Positions 43,681 to 54,500 of a stretch of DNA of 64,000 bases are shown here, piece after piece. The notes beneath the pieces were generated by a model. That model ran no database searches and was not told where the DNA came from. It saw nothing but the letters and a program-made list of their open reading frames with translations. This DNA comes from Alterisphingorhabdus sp051668705 (GTDB taxonomy: Bacteria > Pseudomonadota > Alphaproteobacteria > Sphingomonadales > Sphingomonadaceae). The stretch lies in assembly GCF_051668705.1 (NCBI RefSeq), contig NZ_CP196351.1:2542001-2606000 (forward strand). Reading direction: 5' to 3'. A program made the translations under genes and the position numbers. Each line of letters starts with the position of its first letter. Positions within the stretch are counted from its first letter, which is position 1.

Positions 43681-44454
43681 ATGGCGCTGGTCAGCAATTT
43701 GCGTTTGGCAAGACCAGAAGCAGAGCCTAAAGTCCAAGCCATGACTGGTTATAATCTGGAGCCTAGCAAAAAACTGCACTGTGACAGCTGCCCCGTACAG
43801 GATAGCGCGGCCTGTGCCCGTTTGAATAATCAACAACGCCTTCAACTGGAAGAAATGGGGCGCGGCCGAACATATCAACCAGGTGAGACAGTATTTCACG
43901 CTGACGGCGATAATGCACAATGCGCTACGCTGATTTCAGGTTTACTAAAGATTGTTGATTGTGACAGCAATGGCGTAGAACGTATTATTACCTTGATCCA
44001 CCCAGCTGGCTTTGTCGGAGAATTGTTCACGCCTTTGCATCGCTATGATATTATCGCTCTCAATGCAGCGAAGATCTGCCTTTTCCCGCGCAGCGATTAT
44101 GAGAGGATGCTGGATAACAGTGCGGAACTGACCCAAGGGCTTTTGCGGCGAACTTTGCAAAGCGTTGAGGATAACCAACAGTTTTTAAGTCTGGTCAATC
44201 GCCGCACGGCAAGAGAGAAAGTGGCCGGATTGTTGCTCACTTTAGCAGAATCCAGTGGGCCATCGCCATGCAAACCAGATCATCATATTGATATGTGTAT
44301 GACCCGCGATGAGATGGCGGCCCTATTGGGCATAACTATGGAAACCGTTAGCCGTCAAATTGGCCAATTGGAGAAAATGCAACTGATCCGCCGAACCGGG
44401 GTCCAGCATATCGATATACTAGATTGGCAAGCTCTAACGGATCTGCTGCAATAA
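43681..44454 (+). CDS. FNR/FnrL-type oxygen-responsive regulator, 257 aa
   Basis: A Crp/Fnr-family protein with an N-terminal cysteine cluster 'CDSCPVQDSAAC' (Cys-x2-Cys-x7-Cys) and a further Cys in 'AAKICLFPR', enough to hold an oxygen-labile [4Fe-4S] cluster. The cyclic-nucleotide-like domain includes 'GETVFHADGDNAQCATLISG'. The HTH near the C-terminus is 'EMAALLGITMETVSRQIGQL', with the Glu-x-x-Ser-Arg recognition pattern expected for TTGAT half-sites. Starts at 43615 and 43741 are also possible. A TTGA-N6-TCAA palindrome upstream of a gene 500 bases away could be a target. Confidence 0.92.
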   Translation: MALVSNLRLARPEAEPKVQAMTGYNLEPSKKLHCDSCPVQDSAACARLNNQQRLQLEEMGRGRTYQPGETVFHADGDNAQCATLISGLLKIVDCDSNGVERIITLIHPAGFVGELFTPLHRYDIIALNAAKICLFPRSDYERMLDNSAELTQGLLRRTLQSVEDNQQFLSLVNRRTAREKVAGLLLTLAESSGPSPCKPDHHIDMCMTRDEMAALLGITMETVSRQIGQLEKMQLIRRTGVQHIDILDWQALTDLLQ

Positions 44455-44476
44455 AGGCATTACAATTTGAAAGCCG

Positions 44477-44932
44477 TCACGAAACGATAATGGCAACGCT
44501 CACGCCCCAGCCCAATATGATCAATGGCAGAGTGAATATCTGGATCAGTGCATCTCTCGCACTCAGATGACCCGTCTCGATTTCAAGTCCATTGCGTATG
44601 AAATGTGACCATTGTGGCTGTTTGGTTTCAGCTGCTGGCTGCATCAAGGACCAACATGCAGGGACTGCAAAAAACATGATAACAAAAACTGCAAAAATGC
44701 CGAATGGGACAATCATTTCGCGTTCACCAGTGGCCATCGCCATTATTCCTAAATAGGCCATGATGATTGTAAACAGGACGCCATGAATGACAGGCGGCAA
44801 ATCAAAATGCCGGTCTGGCATGGCCTGTTTGCGCATCTCGCTACCTTGCTCTGATGGCGCTATTGATGTCCGCTTGGTAGCGGCAACGATTTTTGCTTTT
44901 TCAAATGTGTGTGCGGGTTGATAGACAGACAT
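44477..44932 (-). CDS. Small membrane protein near fnr, 151 aa, function unknown
   Basis: Two clear hydrophobic helices lie mid-protein ('GVLFTIIMAYLGIMAMATG' and 'GIFAVFVIMFFAVPACW') and a third near the C-terminus ('FTLPLIILGWGVSVAIIV'). The N-terminal 60 residues are polar. I do not recognise a family. ATG at 44932 follows GGAGCAAG; the frame to 44995 would cross the FNR-like site. Position beside fnr, and the upstream palindrome, suggest expression under low oxygen. Confidence 0.75.
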   Translation of the reverse strand: MSVYQPAHTFEKAKIVAATKRTSIAPSEQGSEMRKQAMPDRHFDLPPVIHGVLFTIIMAYLGIMAMATGEREMIVPFGIFAVFVIMFFAVPACWSLMQPAAETKQPQWSHFIRNGLEIETGHLSARDALIQIFTLPLIILGWGVSVAIIVS

Positions 44933-44988
44933 GCTCTTGCTCCTTAATTCCAATACAGGGGCAATAACGCAGCTGTGGCAGGCCCACT

Positions 44989-45002
44989 TTGACATTTGTC
45001 AA
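44989..45002. promoter_or_regulatory. FNR-like box TTGACATTTGTCAA
   Basis: This perfect TTGA-N6-TCAA palindrome matches the half-sites of the FNR/FnrL consensus (TTGAT-N4-ATCAA) except for C and G at the inner positions. It is centred about 63 bases upstream of the start of the small membrane gene on the minus strand. A FnrL-type regulator gene lies close by. It may also influence clpB, whose start is 150 bases to the right. Confidence 0.6.
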
Positions 45003-45071
45003 AGCCATAACGACGTACGCAGAAATATTACCGACATCGAAATGTTTTGTAGAGAGATTAGTCCTAGCCCT

Positions 45072-45100
45072 CTTGTGTGATAAAATGACAACACCATATC
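45072..45100 (+). promoter_or_regulatory. Possible heat-shock (RpoH-type) promoter of clpB
   Basis: CTTG at 45072-45075 and CCATAT at 45094-45099 are spaced like the -35 CTTG and -10 CCTATNT elements of alphaproteobacterial RpoH promoters, about 45 bases before the clpB ATG. The -10 match is imperfect. Confidence 0.4.
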
Positions 45101-45145
45101 GAGCATGGGCATGACAGGATGTGATGAGAAGAGGATAAGCGCGCA

Positions 45146-47725
45146 ATGAATCTCGACAAATTTACAGATCGGGCAAAGGGCTTTTTGCAGTCCGCCCAGA
45201 CCATTGCCATAAGAATGAACCATCAGCGCATATCGCAGGCGCATGTTATCAAGGCGTTGCTGGAAGATAGTGAAGGCATGGCGAGCGGCTTGATCACGCG
45301 TGCCGGTGGGCAGCCACAAACCGCCCAAAATGAAGTAGATACGCTTCTCGCAAAGGTTCCACAGGTGTCAGGCGGCGGCGCGCAACAAACGCCGGGACTA
45401 GACAATGACACTGTCCGCTTATTGGACAGTGCCGAACAGATTTCTGAAAAAGCCGGTGATAGCTATGTCACTGTTGAGCGGCTTTTGCTTGCTGCGGTCA
45501 TCGCAAAGAACACTGATGTTGGCAAAGCGCTCGCCAAAGCCAATCTGACGGCAGAAGCACTCAATAGCGCAATTAATGATCTACGTGGCGGTCGCACGGC
45601 GCAAACTGCCGGTGCCGAAGATAATTATGAAGCGATGAAAAAATATGCCCGCGACCTGACCGAAGCTGCGCATGATGGCAAGCTTGATCCGGTTATAGGC
45701 CGCGATGAGGAAATCCGCCGGACAATCCAGATATTGGCGCGGCGCAGTAAGAATAACCCTGTGCTAATTGGCGAACCTGGCGTTGGTAAGACGGCCATTG
45801 CTGAGGGCATGGCGCTACGCATTGCCAATGGTGACGTGCCAGATAGCCTTAAGGATCGCCGTTTAATGTCGCTTGATATGGGCTCGTTAATTGCTGGCGC
45901 TAAATATCGCGGTGAATTTGAAGAACGCCTAAAATCTGTACTCGACGAAGTCCGCAGCGCCGATGGCGAAATGATTTTGTTCATTGATGAGATGCACACT
46001 CTTATCGGCGCGGGCGCATCTGAAGGCTCTATGGATGCTTCCAATCTGCTGAAACCTGCTTTGGCGCGCGGTGAGTTGCACTGTATTGGCGCGACCACCT
46101 TGGATGAATATCAAAAATATGTTGAGAAGGACGCTGCGCTACAACGGCGTTTTCAACCTGTTTTTGTCGATGAACCCAATGTTGAAGATACAATCTCCAT
46201 ATTGCGCGGGCTTAAGGAAAAATATGAGCTGCACCATGGTGTACGCATTACCGATGGCGCGTTGGTTGCCTCTGCCACCTTGTCGCACCGCTATATCGCT
46301 GATCGCTTTCTACCGGACAAAGCCATTGATTTGATGGACGAAGCCGCGAGCCGCATCCGCATGGAAGTTGAGTCAAAGCCGGAAGAAATCGAGATCCTTG
46401 ATCGCCGGATTATTCAGCTAAAAATTGAACAGGCTGCCTTGTCAAAAGAGAGCGATTCCGCATCGCAAGATCGTTTGGTCAATCTTGAAAAAGAACTGTC
46501 CGAACTGGAGCAGCAATCCACCGAATTGACAACTCGTTGGCAAAATGAGCGTGACAAGATTGAGGCAGAGGGCAAGCTGAAAGAAGAGCTTGATGCCGCG
46601 CGGATTGAACTAGAACAGGCGCAAAGAGCCGGCGATCTGGCAAAAGCAGGGGAGCTATCCTATGGACGTATTCCCGAACTGGAACGCAAACTTGCTGAAG
46701 CTGCAGATGCGACCGAAGGCGCCATGTTGCGCGAAGAGGTCACAGACGAAGATATTGCATCAGTCGTCTCGCGTTGGACGGGCATTCCGATAGATAAAAT
46801 GATGGAAGGCGAGCGCGAGAAATTGCTCGCAATGGAAGAAAATATCGGCAAGCGTGTCATTGGACAAAAAGATGCCATCGTTGCTGTGTCCAAAGCGGTA
46901 CGCCGTTCACGCGCTGGACTGCAAGACCCAAACCGGCCTTTGGGCAGTTTCCTCTTCCTCGGCCCTACCGGCGTCGGCAAAACCGAACTCACCAAAGCAT
47001 TGGCCGGCTTCTTGTTCGATGATGATCAGGCCATGGTGCGGATTGATATGTCCGAATTTATGGAAAAACATTCGGTCAGCCGGTTGATCGGCGCGCCTCC
47101 GGGCTATGTAGGTTATGACGAGGGCGGCGTATTGACCGAGGCCGTCCGCCGCAGGCCCTATCAGGTCATCTTGTTTGATGAGGTTGAAAAAGCCCATTCG
47201 GATGTTTTCAATGTGCTGCTACAAGTGCTTGATGACGGGCATTTGACTGATGGACAGGGCCGCAAAGTCGATTTTTCCAACACGCTGATTATTTTGACAT
47301 CAAATCTTGGCGCGCATCATCTCGCCGCTATGACAGATGATCAAAAGGTCGCCGATGTTGAACCGCAAGTCATGGACGTCGTCCGTGGGCATTTCCGTCC
47401 TGAATTTCTTAACAGATTGGACGAGATTATTCTTTTCCATCGCCTAGCACTTGAGCATATGGCGCCGATTGTTGATCTTCAGGTCGCGCGCGTACGCAAA
47501 TTGCTGCTCGACAGGAAGATTATGATCACGCTCGATGATAGTGCCCGAACTTGGCTCGCGCGCGTTGGCTATGACCCGGTTTATGGTGCTCGGCCGCTAA
47601 AACGTGCCGTGCAACGCTATCTGCAGGACCCACTTGCCGACATGATATTACGCGGCGATGTTCCCGACGGTTCAACAGTCACCGCAAGTGATGGTGACGG
47701 GGCATTAAAGCTAGAGGTTTCCTGA
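45146..47725 (+). CDS. clpB: ATP-dependent disaggregase ClpB, 859 aa
   Basis: ClpB works with DnaK to rescue aggregated proteins after heat stress. The N-domain starts 'MNLDKFTDRAKGFLQSAQT'. AAA+ module 1 has Walker A 'GEPGVGKTAIAEG' and Walker B 'LFIDEMHTLIGAGA'. The coiled-coil M-domain (about 400-520), which separates ClpB from ClpA/C, is present. Module 2 has 'GPTGVGKTELTKA' and 'VILFDEVEKAH'. No ClpP-binding loop is seen. Full length. Confidence 0.98.
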   Translation: MNLDKFTDRAKGFLQSAQTIAIRMNHQRISQAHVIKALLEDSEGMASGLITRAGGQPQTAQNEVDTLLAKVPQVSGGGAQQTPGLDNDTVRLLDSAEQISEKAGDSYVTVERLLLAAVIAKNTDVGKALAKANLTAEALNSAINDLRGGRTAQTAGAEDNYEAMKKYARDLTEAAHDGKLDPVIGRDEEIRRTIQILARRSKNNPVLIGEPGVGKTAIAEGMALRIANGDVPDSLKDRRLMSLDMGSLIAGAKYRGEFEERLKSVLDEVRSADGEMILFIDEMHTLIGAGASEGSMDASNLLKPALARGELHCIGATTLDEYQKYVEKDAALQRRFQPVFVDEPNVEDTISILRGLKEKYELHHGVRITDGALVASATLSHRYIADRFLPDKAIDLMDEAASRIRMEVESKPEEIEILDRRIIQLKIEQAALSKESDSASQDRLVNLEKELSELEQQSTELTTRWQNERDKIEAEGKLKEELDAARIELEQAQRAGDLAKAGELSYGRIPELERKLAEAADATEGAMLREEVTDEDIASVVSRWTGIPIDKMMEGEREKLLAMEENIGKRVIGQKDAIVAVSKAVRRSRAGLQDPNRPLGSFLFLGPTGVGKTELTKALAGFLFDDDQAMVRIDMSEFMEKHSVSRLIGAPPGYVGYDEGGVLTEAVRRRPYQVILFDEVEKAHSDVFNVLLQVLDDGHLTDGQGRKVDFSNTLIILTSNLGAHHLAAMTDDQKVADVEPQVMDVVRGHFRPEFLNRLDEIILFHRLALEHMAPIVDLQVARVRKLLLDRKIMITLDDSARTWLARVGYDPVYGARPLKRAVQRYLQDPLADMILRGDVPDGSTVTASDGDGALKLEVS

Positions 47726-47815
47726 GCGGTTATTGAAATCGGCATAAACACATCGCACGCTGTGCGATACAAACAGTCACACAGCGTTGCGCACCGAGCT
47801 ACCACACAATAAAAA

Positions 47816-47838
47816 GGCCCCGAAGATCGGGGCCTTTT
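47816..47838. terminator. Bidirectional terminator between clpB and TonB receptor
   Basis: GGCCCCGA (47816-47823) pairs with TCGGGGCC (47827-47834) around a 3-base loop. It is flanked by A5 on one side and T4 on the other, so it can end both convergent transcripts. Confidence 0.9.
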
Positions 47839-47859
47839 CTATTTGAGATAAAATTACTA

Positions 47860-50800
47860 TTAGAATTCTTTGGTTACAGAAACCGAGAAGCGACGACCGA
47901 AGACGTCATCAATACTTGCCGGAATACAAAAACCATTCAATTCTTGGCATTGTCTGTCGAACAAATTGCGCACTGTAAAGTTAAAAGTAAAGTTATCTTC
48001 TGTACGGAAGAATGTATTGAAGTCAACTGTTACATAATCTTCAATCTGGTCGAACTGGCGCTGATCCGGTGTCCGGTTAAAGCGTGAGATCAGCTGTTCA
48101 CCAACATAGTCAATCGTAGTGCCGAAACCGTAATTGTCGTTGATGTAGTTAAGAGTAGCGAGACCTTCAAACTGTGGATCGCCAACTTCACCATCAGAAC
48201 GTGCAGGCGCAACCCCAGTAAAGTCAATCTGACGGCGCAATGTCACGGTCAAAAGACCACGCAACGACAAGTTACCCGGTAGGCCAAGACCGTCAAGACT
48301 AGTACGATAATTAAGTTCACCCTGTATGCCTTCAAATTCAATGGCATTACCATTGATTTGTCCGGTTGTGACGGCGGGATTTGCTGGATCGTTGGGAACC
48401 TCACCATTGGCATCGCGGCCAATCAGCGAGCAGAATTGGTTACCATTAGCTGGATCATTGACATCAAAATTATCATTGTCAAAGCATGCTGCATTAATGG
48501 CAGCGGCACCCAAATTGCCAATCGGATCGCTTATTTCAATATTGATATAATCAACTGTGATCGACAGATTTGGAATAAATCTTGGTCTAATGATACCACC
48601 GATTGTCCAGCTATCAGCCTGTTCATTCTGCAAATTAGGGTTGCCGCCGTTAAAGATTGGAACAGTGGCCTGAGAAGCCAATTGTGGACGACTGATATTT
48701 GGGAATGCTGCCAAAAACGCTTCACAGTTCCGGCGACGCGCTTCTGGGTTAGGGCCACCATCAATAGCTGCTGCGAAACACAGGTCAGGAATAGCTGCAA
48801 ATGCGGTACCTTGCGGCGAAAACAATTCGGAAATTGCAGGAGCGCGGAAAGAGCGCGTGAAGTTACCGCGAATTGTGATATCTTCAATTGGTGAAATTGC
48901 ACCACCTAGAGCCCATGAGAAGAAGCCACCATTCACAGTATTATCAACATAACGGCCACGCGCATATGTATCGATGCTGTAGATAAAGCTCTCATTATCA
49001 GGAGATATTGGTGAGAAAACTAATTCACCAAATACCTCATCAAGGTTAAACCCACCTTGAACTGCTGGTATTGCAACAGCGCGTCCAAGACCCAACTCTG
49101 TAAATTCTGATGGATTAAACGCACCACGCTCATCACGGTGCTCATAACCCACATTGATAGCAACTGGGTTGCCATTAAATTCAAACAAGGTGCCACCAAC
49201 GTTAACGTTGAAGACGATTTGCTCAAGCACTGAAGTGCTAAGATTGTCATTAACAACATAAGCAATAGCTTCTGGTGTATTCAGATTACCAAAGAAGTTG
49301 AAGGGAACACAATTAGCGTCGGCAACCGGATTTTGGCCAGCCTGTACCGGCGTAGCAGGATTCGGATCACAAACAATGTTACCCGCTGCGTCTGTGGTAA
49401 CGTTGGTCGCATTGATGAAATTTTGTGCGTTAATATCCTGCCTAAAGTCACTAATGGTGCTTTGACCATAAGTGAACGCAGCTTCAAAATTCCAGTCGTT
49501 ATTAAACAACTCAAAGTTACCACGGGTGCCAAGAACACCGCGCAAAAATTCCGTTTCCGCAAAACCGGTCAAGTCAGCAATGCCGACATTGGCCCGCGAT
49601 ACAGTGAATGTGTCAACGCCAGCTGCTGCAAGAACGCCGCGCGCTTGGTCATTCAGGAATGGGTTGTCTGAACTAAAGGTCAAACCGCTGCTGGCGCCAC
49701 CAAAGAATGGTGAGTTAAATGTCGGCTGCTGAACCAATTCATCGGCACGCGCATCATAATATTGCAATTCTGTGAAGACATTAATGTTATCGGTAATGTC
49801 ATAATTGGCAAATATATTAGCACCAAAACGACGCAGATCAGACGTTAACTGCCCAAAATCGACGAATTGGAAACCATCACCGCCAAATGCTCGGATACCA
49901 GTTGCTGCAGTTCCTCCTGTATCTAGTAATGGACGCACGCCCACATTGAAAGGCACAAGATTGCCCGTGGTTGGATCAAATTGAAATGCACCGGCACCAC
50001 TAAGACCATTTAATGCACCCGGAGCAGCTGAAATACCTAACGGTCCGCCAGAGATAACACCACCATTTGACAAAATGAACAAATTAGTACTGTTGAACAA
50101 AACTTGAGCGGGTACACCATCAGTATCACCGTCTGGGCCGGGAGTCTGAAGACCAAGTGATGGATCAACACGAAATTGTGGGATTGTATTAGGCTCAAAT
50201 TCAACATTGTCGCGGAAGAATTGACGTTGATTTTGCAAAACGCCGTTAGTCTCTGTGTAGAATGACGAAATTTGAATGTGGCCACGGCCATCAGCAAAAC
50301 TGGTCCCGTAAACGCCTTCTAACCGGTAGTTAAAATTATCACCCTGCTCTGTAATTCCAGATGTGGCATTCAAGGACAAACCTTCATATTGGTCATCCAG
50401 TATAACGTTTACCGTCCCAGCAATCGCATCAGAACCATAAATTGGTGCACCAGCGGTCGAAACTTGGTCAACACGCTTAATAAGAGCGGTAGGAATGATA
50501 TTCAAATCGACCTGGATGCCTGGAGCACCAGCACTAAACGGGTTAGGAACGTTTGAAGATACAACGCGGCGACCATTGACCAGGGTCAAAGTACGGTTTG
50601 AGCCTAGCGCGAAGATGTTAACAAAGTTAACGCCCTGACCAAAGCCTGCCTGACCACCATCTGGTGTGACTGAGCCGCGAATAGACGGCAGTTCATTCAA
50701 TGCATCAGCAACATTAATAAAGTTACGACTAGAGATAAAATCAGAATCGATGGTGGTTGTAGGTTCCGTTGGCTGTAAATTCGGCAACTGAATACGTGTA

Positions 50801-50952
50801 CCAGTGACCTGAATGATCTCCTCATCCTCATCCGCTACATCAACAGCAGCTTCTTGATCTGGCTCTTCTTGTGCCAAAGCCGGCGTTGCTAACAAGGCAA
50901 ATGCCAAAGCAGCGGGTGCTGCTCCGTAATGTAATATCGAACGCATACGCAT
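47860..50952 (-). CDS. TonB-dependent outer-membrane receptor, 1030 aa
   Basis: ATG at 50952 follows AAGGGGAAG and gives a signal peptide 'ALAFALLATPALAQ'. The TonB box and plug start are in 'IIQVTGTRIQLPNLQPT'. The plug motif 'ADALNELPSIRGS' and the Gly-rich 'ALGSNRTLTLVNGRRVV' follow. The barrel ends 'RRFSVSVTKEF' with a C-terminal Phe, as required for outer-membrane insertion. Such sphingomonad receptors import oligosaccharides, peptides or iron chelates; the ligand is unknown. The layout is shared with the receptor upstream. Confidence 0.95.
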   Translation of the reverse strand: MRMRSILHYGAAPAALAFALLATPALAQEEPDQEAAVDVADEDEEIIQVTGTRIQLPNLQPTEPTTTIDSDFISSRNFINVADALNELPSIRGSVTPDGGQAGFGQGVNFVNIFALGSNRTLTLVNGRRVVSSNVPNPFSAGAPGIQVDLNIIPTALIKRVDQVSTAGAPIYGSDAIAGTVNVILDDQYEGLSLNATSGITEQGDNFNYRLEGVYGTSFADGRGHIQISSFYTETNGVLQNQRQFFRDNVEFEPNTIPQFRVDPSLGLQTPGPDGDTDGVPAQVLFNSTNLFILSNGGVISGGPLGISAAPGALNGLSGAGAFQFDPTTGNLVPFNVGVRPLLDTGGTAATGIRAFGGDGFQFVDFGQLTSDLRRFGANIFANYDITDNINVFTELQYYDARADELVQQPTFNSPFFGGASSGLTFSSDNPFLNDQARGVLAAAGVDTFTVSRANVGIADLTGFAETEFLRGVLGTRGNFELFNNDWNFEAAFTYGQSTISDFRQDINAQNFINATNVTTDAAGNIVCDPNPATPVQAGQNPVADANCVPFNFFGNLNTPEAIAYVVNDNLSTSVLEQIVFNVNVGGTLFEFNGNPVAINVGYEHRDERGAFNPSEFTELGLGRAVAIPAVQGGFNLDEVFGELVFSPISPDNESFIYSIDTYARGRYVDNTVNGGFFSWALGGAISPIEDITIRGNFTRSFRAPAISELFSPQGTAFAAIPDLCFAAAIDGGPNPEARRRNCEAFLAAFPNISRPQLASQATVPIFNGGNPNLQNEQADSWTIGGIIRPRFIPNLSITVDYINIEISDPIGNLGAAAINAACFDNDNFDVNDPANGNQFCSLIGRDANGEVPNDPANPAVTTGQINGNAIEFEGIQGELNYRTSLDGLGLPGNLSLRGLLTVTLRRQIDFTGVAPARSDGEVGDPQFEGLATLNYINDNYGFGTTIDYVGEQLISRFNRTPDQRQFDQIEDYVTVDFNTFFRTEDNFTFNFTVRNLFDRQCQELNGFCIPASIDDVFGRRFSVSVTKEF

Positions 50953-51547
50953 TATGCTTCCCCTTAATTTTATCCCAAGACCAGCTGACTGGTCCACACC
51001 TGAAAGAATCCTACCCATAGAATTCCAAAAATGAGCTTACATGAATAAAAAGTTGCTGTTGCATGTAAAGAGAATGCCAGCAGGGGTTATAGTTTTTTTG
51101 CAAGTTGTCGTTTTTTTGTCACATATTTCTCGGTGTGCATGCTTCATATGGCGCCATATCAAGCATAATCATCAAAATGCGACAATATTATATATTATGC
51201 TTTTGATATTTATGCATAGCCATTCGTGATTGAATGAACATATGCTGACCACGGAACATTACGGCATATGCGATATGTATCCAGACCATGCAGCTTTAAA
51301 GATAGCCGCCGACATTTCTATCAGTCTAAATCCAGACCCGATAAGTTGCTTTAATGAGAACACGCACACTCGTGCTGTCACACCATTTCTTTGAGTATAA
51401 AATTGCTTATGGTGTCGACAGTGAAAATGTTTTGCTTTGCATTTCACTCAATCAACAAATTTAGTTGGCAAGATTATATTCCCGCAATCATGCAAAAAAA
51501 AGGGGTGCCAAAATGACACCCCTTTAATATTGTTTTCGCGATCAAAC
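50953..51547. other. Gap between the two TonB receptor genes
   Basis: This AT-rich 595-base stretch holds the promoter and leader of the downstream receptor gene and, at its right end, the terminator of the upstream one. Two short frames (51041-51229 plus, 51259-51447 minus) have no supporting features. I see no RNA gene. Confidence 0.6.
51494..51525 (-). terminator. Terminator of the upstream TonB receptor gene
   Basis: Read on the minus strand, AAAGGGGTG pairs with CACCCCTTT around a 9-base loop and continues into a run of T. It lies 22 bases after the stop codon of the receptor gene ending at 51548. Confidence 0.9.
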
Positions 51548-54500
51548 TTAGAAGGTCACGCGACCTGTGATTGAGAAGCGACGTCCCAATGGATCATAAG
51601 TTGATGGGAAAATGTTGCCGCTGTTAAACGCGGTCGTACCAATATCACTACCCACAACAGTCGGATCGTTATCAAGCAGGTTGATGATAGCAGCTGTAAT
51701 TGTGAAGTTATCAGTGACTTGGGCACGCATGGTCAGATCGAAATAATGCTCAGCACCAATACGTGTGAAGTCGCTAAATGGTGAATTCGGATCAGCAGCT
51801 GTTACGATGCCACCATCTGGATTACCCATTGCATCAACTGATGGCGAACCAAGGAATGTTCCGGTTGCATCAACCAATGGCTCCAATTGCACAGCGTCAA
51901 TATAGCGCCACAACAGTGAGAGATCGATAGATTCAAACTGCAATGTTGCACGTGATGAGAAGCTGAACTCAGGTTGGATGGAACCAGTGAGATTACAGTT
52001 TGTGCTGAAGAAGCCAACACATTCACGGTTGATCGCACCAGGGTTGGCTTGGAACGTTGATGAATTTGTCCAGTTACCAGTGACCTGAAGGTTCAAATTA
52101 GCGAAGTCCAGATCAGTGTTATATGTAATCACAGCATCGATACCATCAGTTGCGATCACACCCAAGTTAGACGTTGCGGTGATGAAACCAGGTGTATTGA
52201 CCACTGGCCCAGCCACGGCACCCGTATCAGGGTTACGCGCAATCAAGGCACAAGCAGCAGAACCAAGAGCGCTGCCCGGAATGTTAGGAGCACCAGCAGC
52301 ACCAGCACCAGGACCGAAACATGAAGCAATAATATCATCTTCACTTGGCGCACTAATCGCGCCTGTGATTTCAATATTGTAATAATCAACAGTGATAGAC
52401 AGGCCTGGCACTACAGCAGGCTGAACGATAACACCTACAGTCCAAGTATCAGCATCCTCTGCAGCCAAGTTGGGGTTACCACCAAAGGTGATGTTTACCT
52501 GACCAGCAATATCAGCAGGAACCGAAACACCTGCAGTAGTAAAGCCCGGGAAACCGCCGCCGGCAGCAACTTGCGAGTCACAAATAGCAGCCAATGCAGG
52601 GTCCGTAAGTGGATTACCGCCTTGACATGGGTCGCTGGAGTTATTGCCAAGACCGATTTGTACTGGCGCAAACAATTCACCAATATTTGGAGCACGTGTC
52701 ACTTGCTGATAGTTACCGCGGATTGTGAAACCATCGACAACAGTCCAGGCGCCACCAGCTTTCCAAGTAAACTCAGTTCCTGTTGTGGAATAGCGAGATA
52801 CACGAGCGGCCAGATCTAAGACAACTTCTTCAGCAAAAGCTACATCGCTAAGCAGAGGAACTTGAAGCTCACCAAAAGCTTCGTAAACATCATAGCTACC
52901 GCCTTGGTTAGGGTTCGCTGCACCATTACCCAGAACTTCACCCGGCGTTTGTGACAAAAGATCAGATGCAGTGAAAGCGGTATATTCGCGGAATTCACCA
53001 CCAACAACAAAACTGATAGGTTCGGCAGCACTAGGAATAGAGACACCGAAGTCGCCACTCACAAAGCCAATAATCGAAGCCAGGCTGGTTTGAACTGATG
53101 ATGAGTTACCAACATCAAGGAATGCGCCAACTTCAGGAGTGATAGAACCAATAGGGCCGAACAGGTTGATAGGAACACAACCATTTGATGGGTCAAGACA
53201 AGCATCCGCACTAACGGAGTTGAGTGACTGGTTAAGGCGGGTCAGTGTACCATTGCCAGACTGTGTGCTGATAATCTGACTTTCGCCGTATGAAGCGAAC
53301 ACGTCAAAATCAATACTATCTGTTATTCCGCCACGCAAGCCGGCTTTGATCTGGAACAGATCGGTTTGGCTAACATTGTCACGTGTTCCCAACTCAACAA
53401 AACGGCGACCCAATTGAGGACTAATAGTCAGGAAGTCAGGGTTAGCAGAACCATCGGCAAGAGTTGGGCCGAAAGGCGTTGCACCGGCAGCATCACACGC
53501 AGCCTGTCCAATATTAGCCAAACCACAAAAAGCATTCCGCAGACCATCGCTCAGGAACGGGTTATTCAATGGAAGCGTAACCGCGTTAAAGAAAGAGCCA
53601 GAAGGCGCGATCTGGGTCGCAGTAGTGCTCTGCGTGTAAAGCGCTTCGGTATATGCTGTTATTCCATCAGTCACTTCATAGTTAGCAGAACCATAGATGC
53701 GGAACTGCTCAAGAGGAAGTTGAAAAAGGTTGAAAGGGTTGAAGTTGAATGGGCTTGCGATACCAGCGCTGATACCGTTGAAATCAGGGTCAACCTGACC
53801 GAATAAGCCGCCAAAGAAAACGCCTGTAGGAATTGATGTGGCTGAACCACCTTCCGAGGCATCTTCAGAGTCAATATTTACAGCGCCAAATGGGCGAGCA
53901 CCCTGCGTTACTGCATCACGGTCTGTGTAACCAACGCTAAGAACTGCATTACCACGGCCATCATCAAAATTTGCACCAAGCGTCAAGTCAGCACGGAATG
54001 TCGATGCATCACCTTCTTCGGTCAGACCTTGTGTCACGGTAAAATCAAGACCAGAAAAATCTTGCTTTGTGATAAAGTTAACGACGCCGCCAATAGCATC
54101 TGCGCCATATGTTGCACCAGCACCGCCCGTTAGAACATCAACACGCTCCAACAAAGCCACCGGGATAACATCAACGTTAGTGATGCCGCCTAATCCAGCT
54201 GGAACGATACGCGTTCCATTCAACAATGTAATATTGCGGTTAGCACCAATGCCGCGAAGGTTAATAAAGGTAGAACCACCATTACCGTTATTAACTTGAC
54301 CGCCAATACTAGGAACAACGCCAGGAATTTCACGAATAAATTCTTCGACTGTGTTTGCTTGGCGGAGATCAATTTGATCTGCAGTCACAACACCAACGGG
54401 GCTGGTTTGTTCAAGGTTAGGGTTGTTTACGCGTGTGCCTGTGACGACAATGGCATCTTCTGTGTTTTCAGCGAGTTCATCAGCATCAGCGTCTTGCGCC

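Noticed and set aside
51041..51447. Two 62-codon frames between the TonB receptor genes
   Set aside because: Low-complexity AT-rich sequence without ribosome-binding sites or domains.
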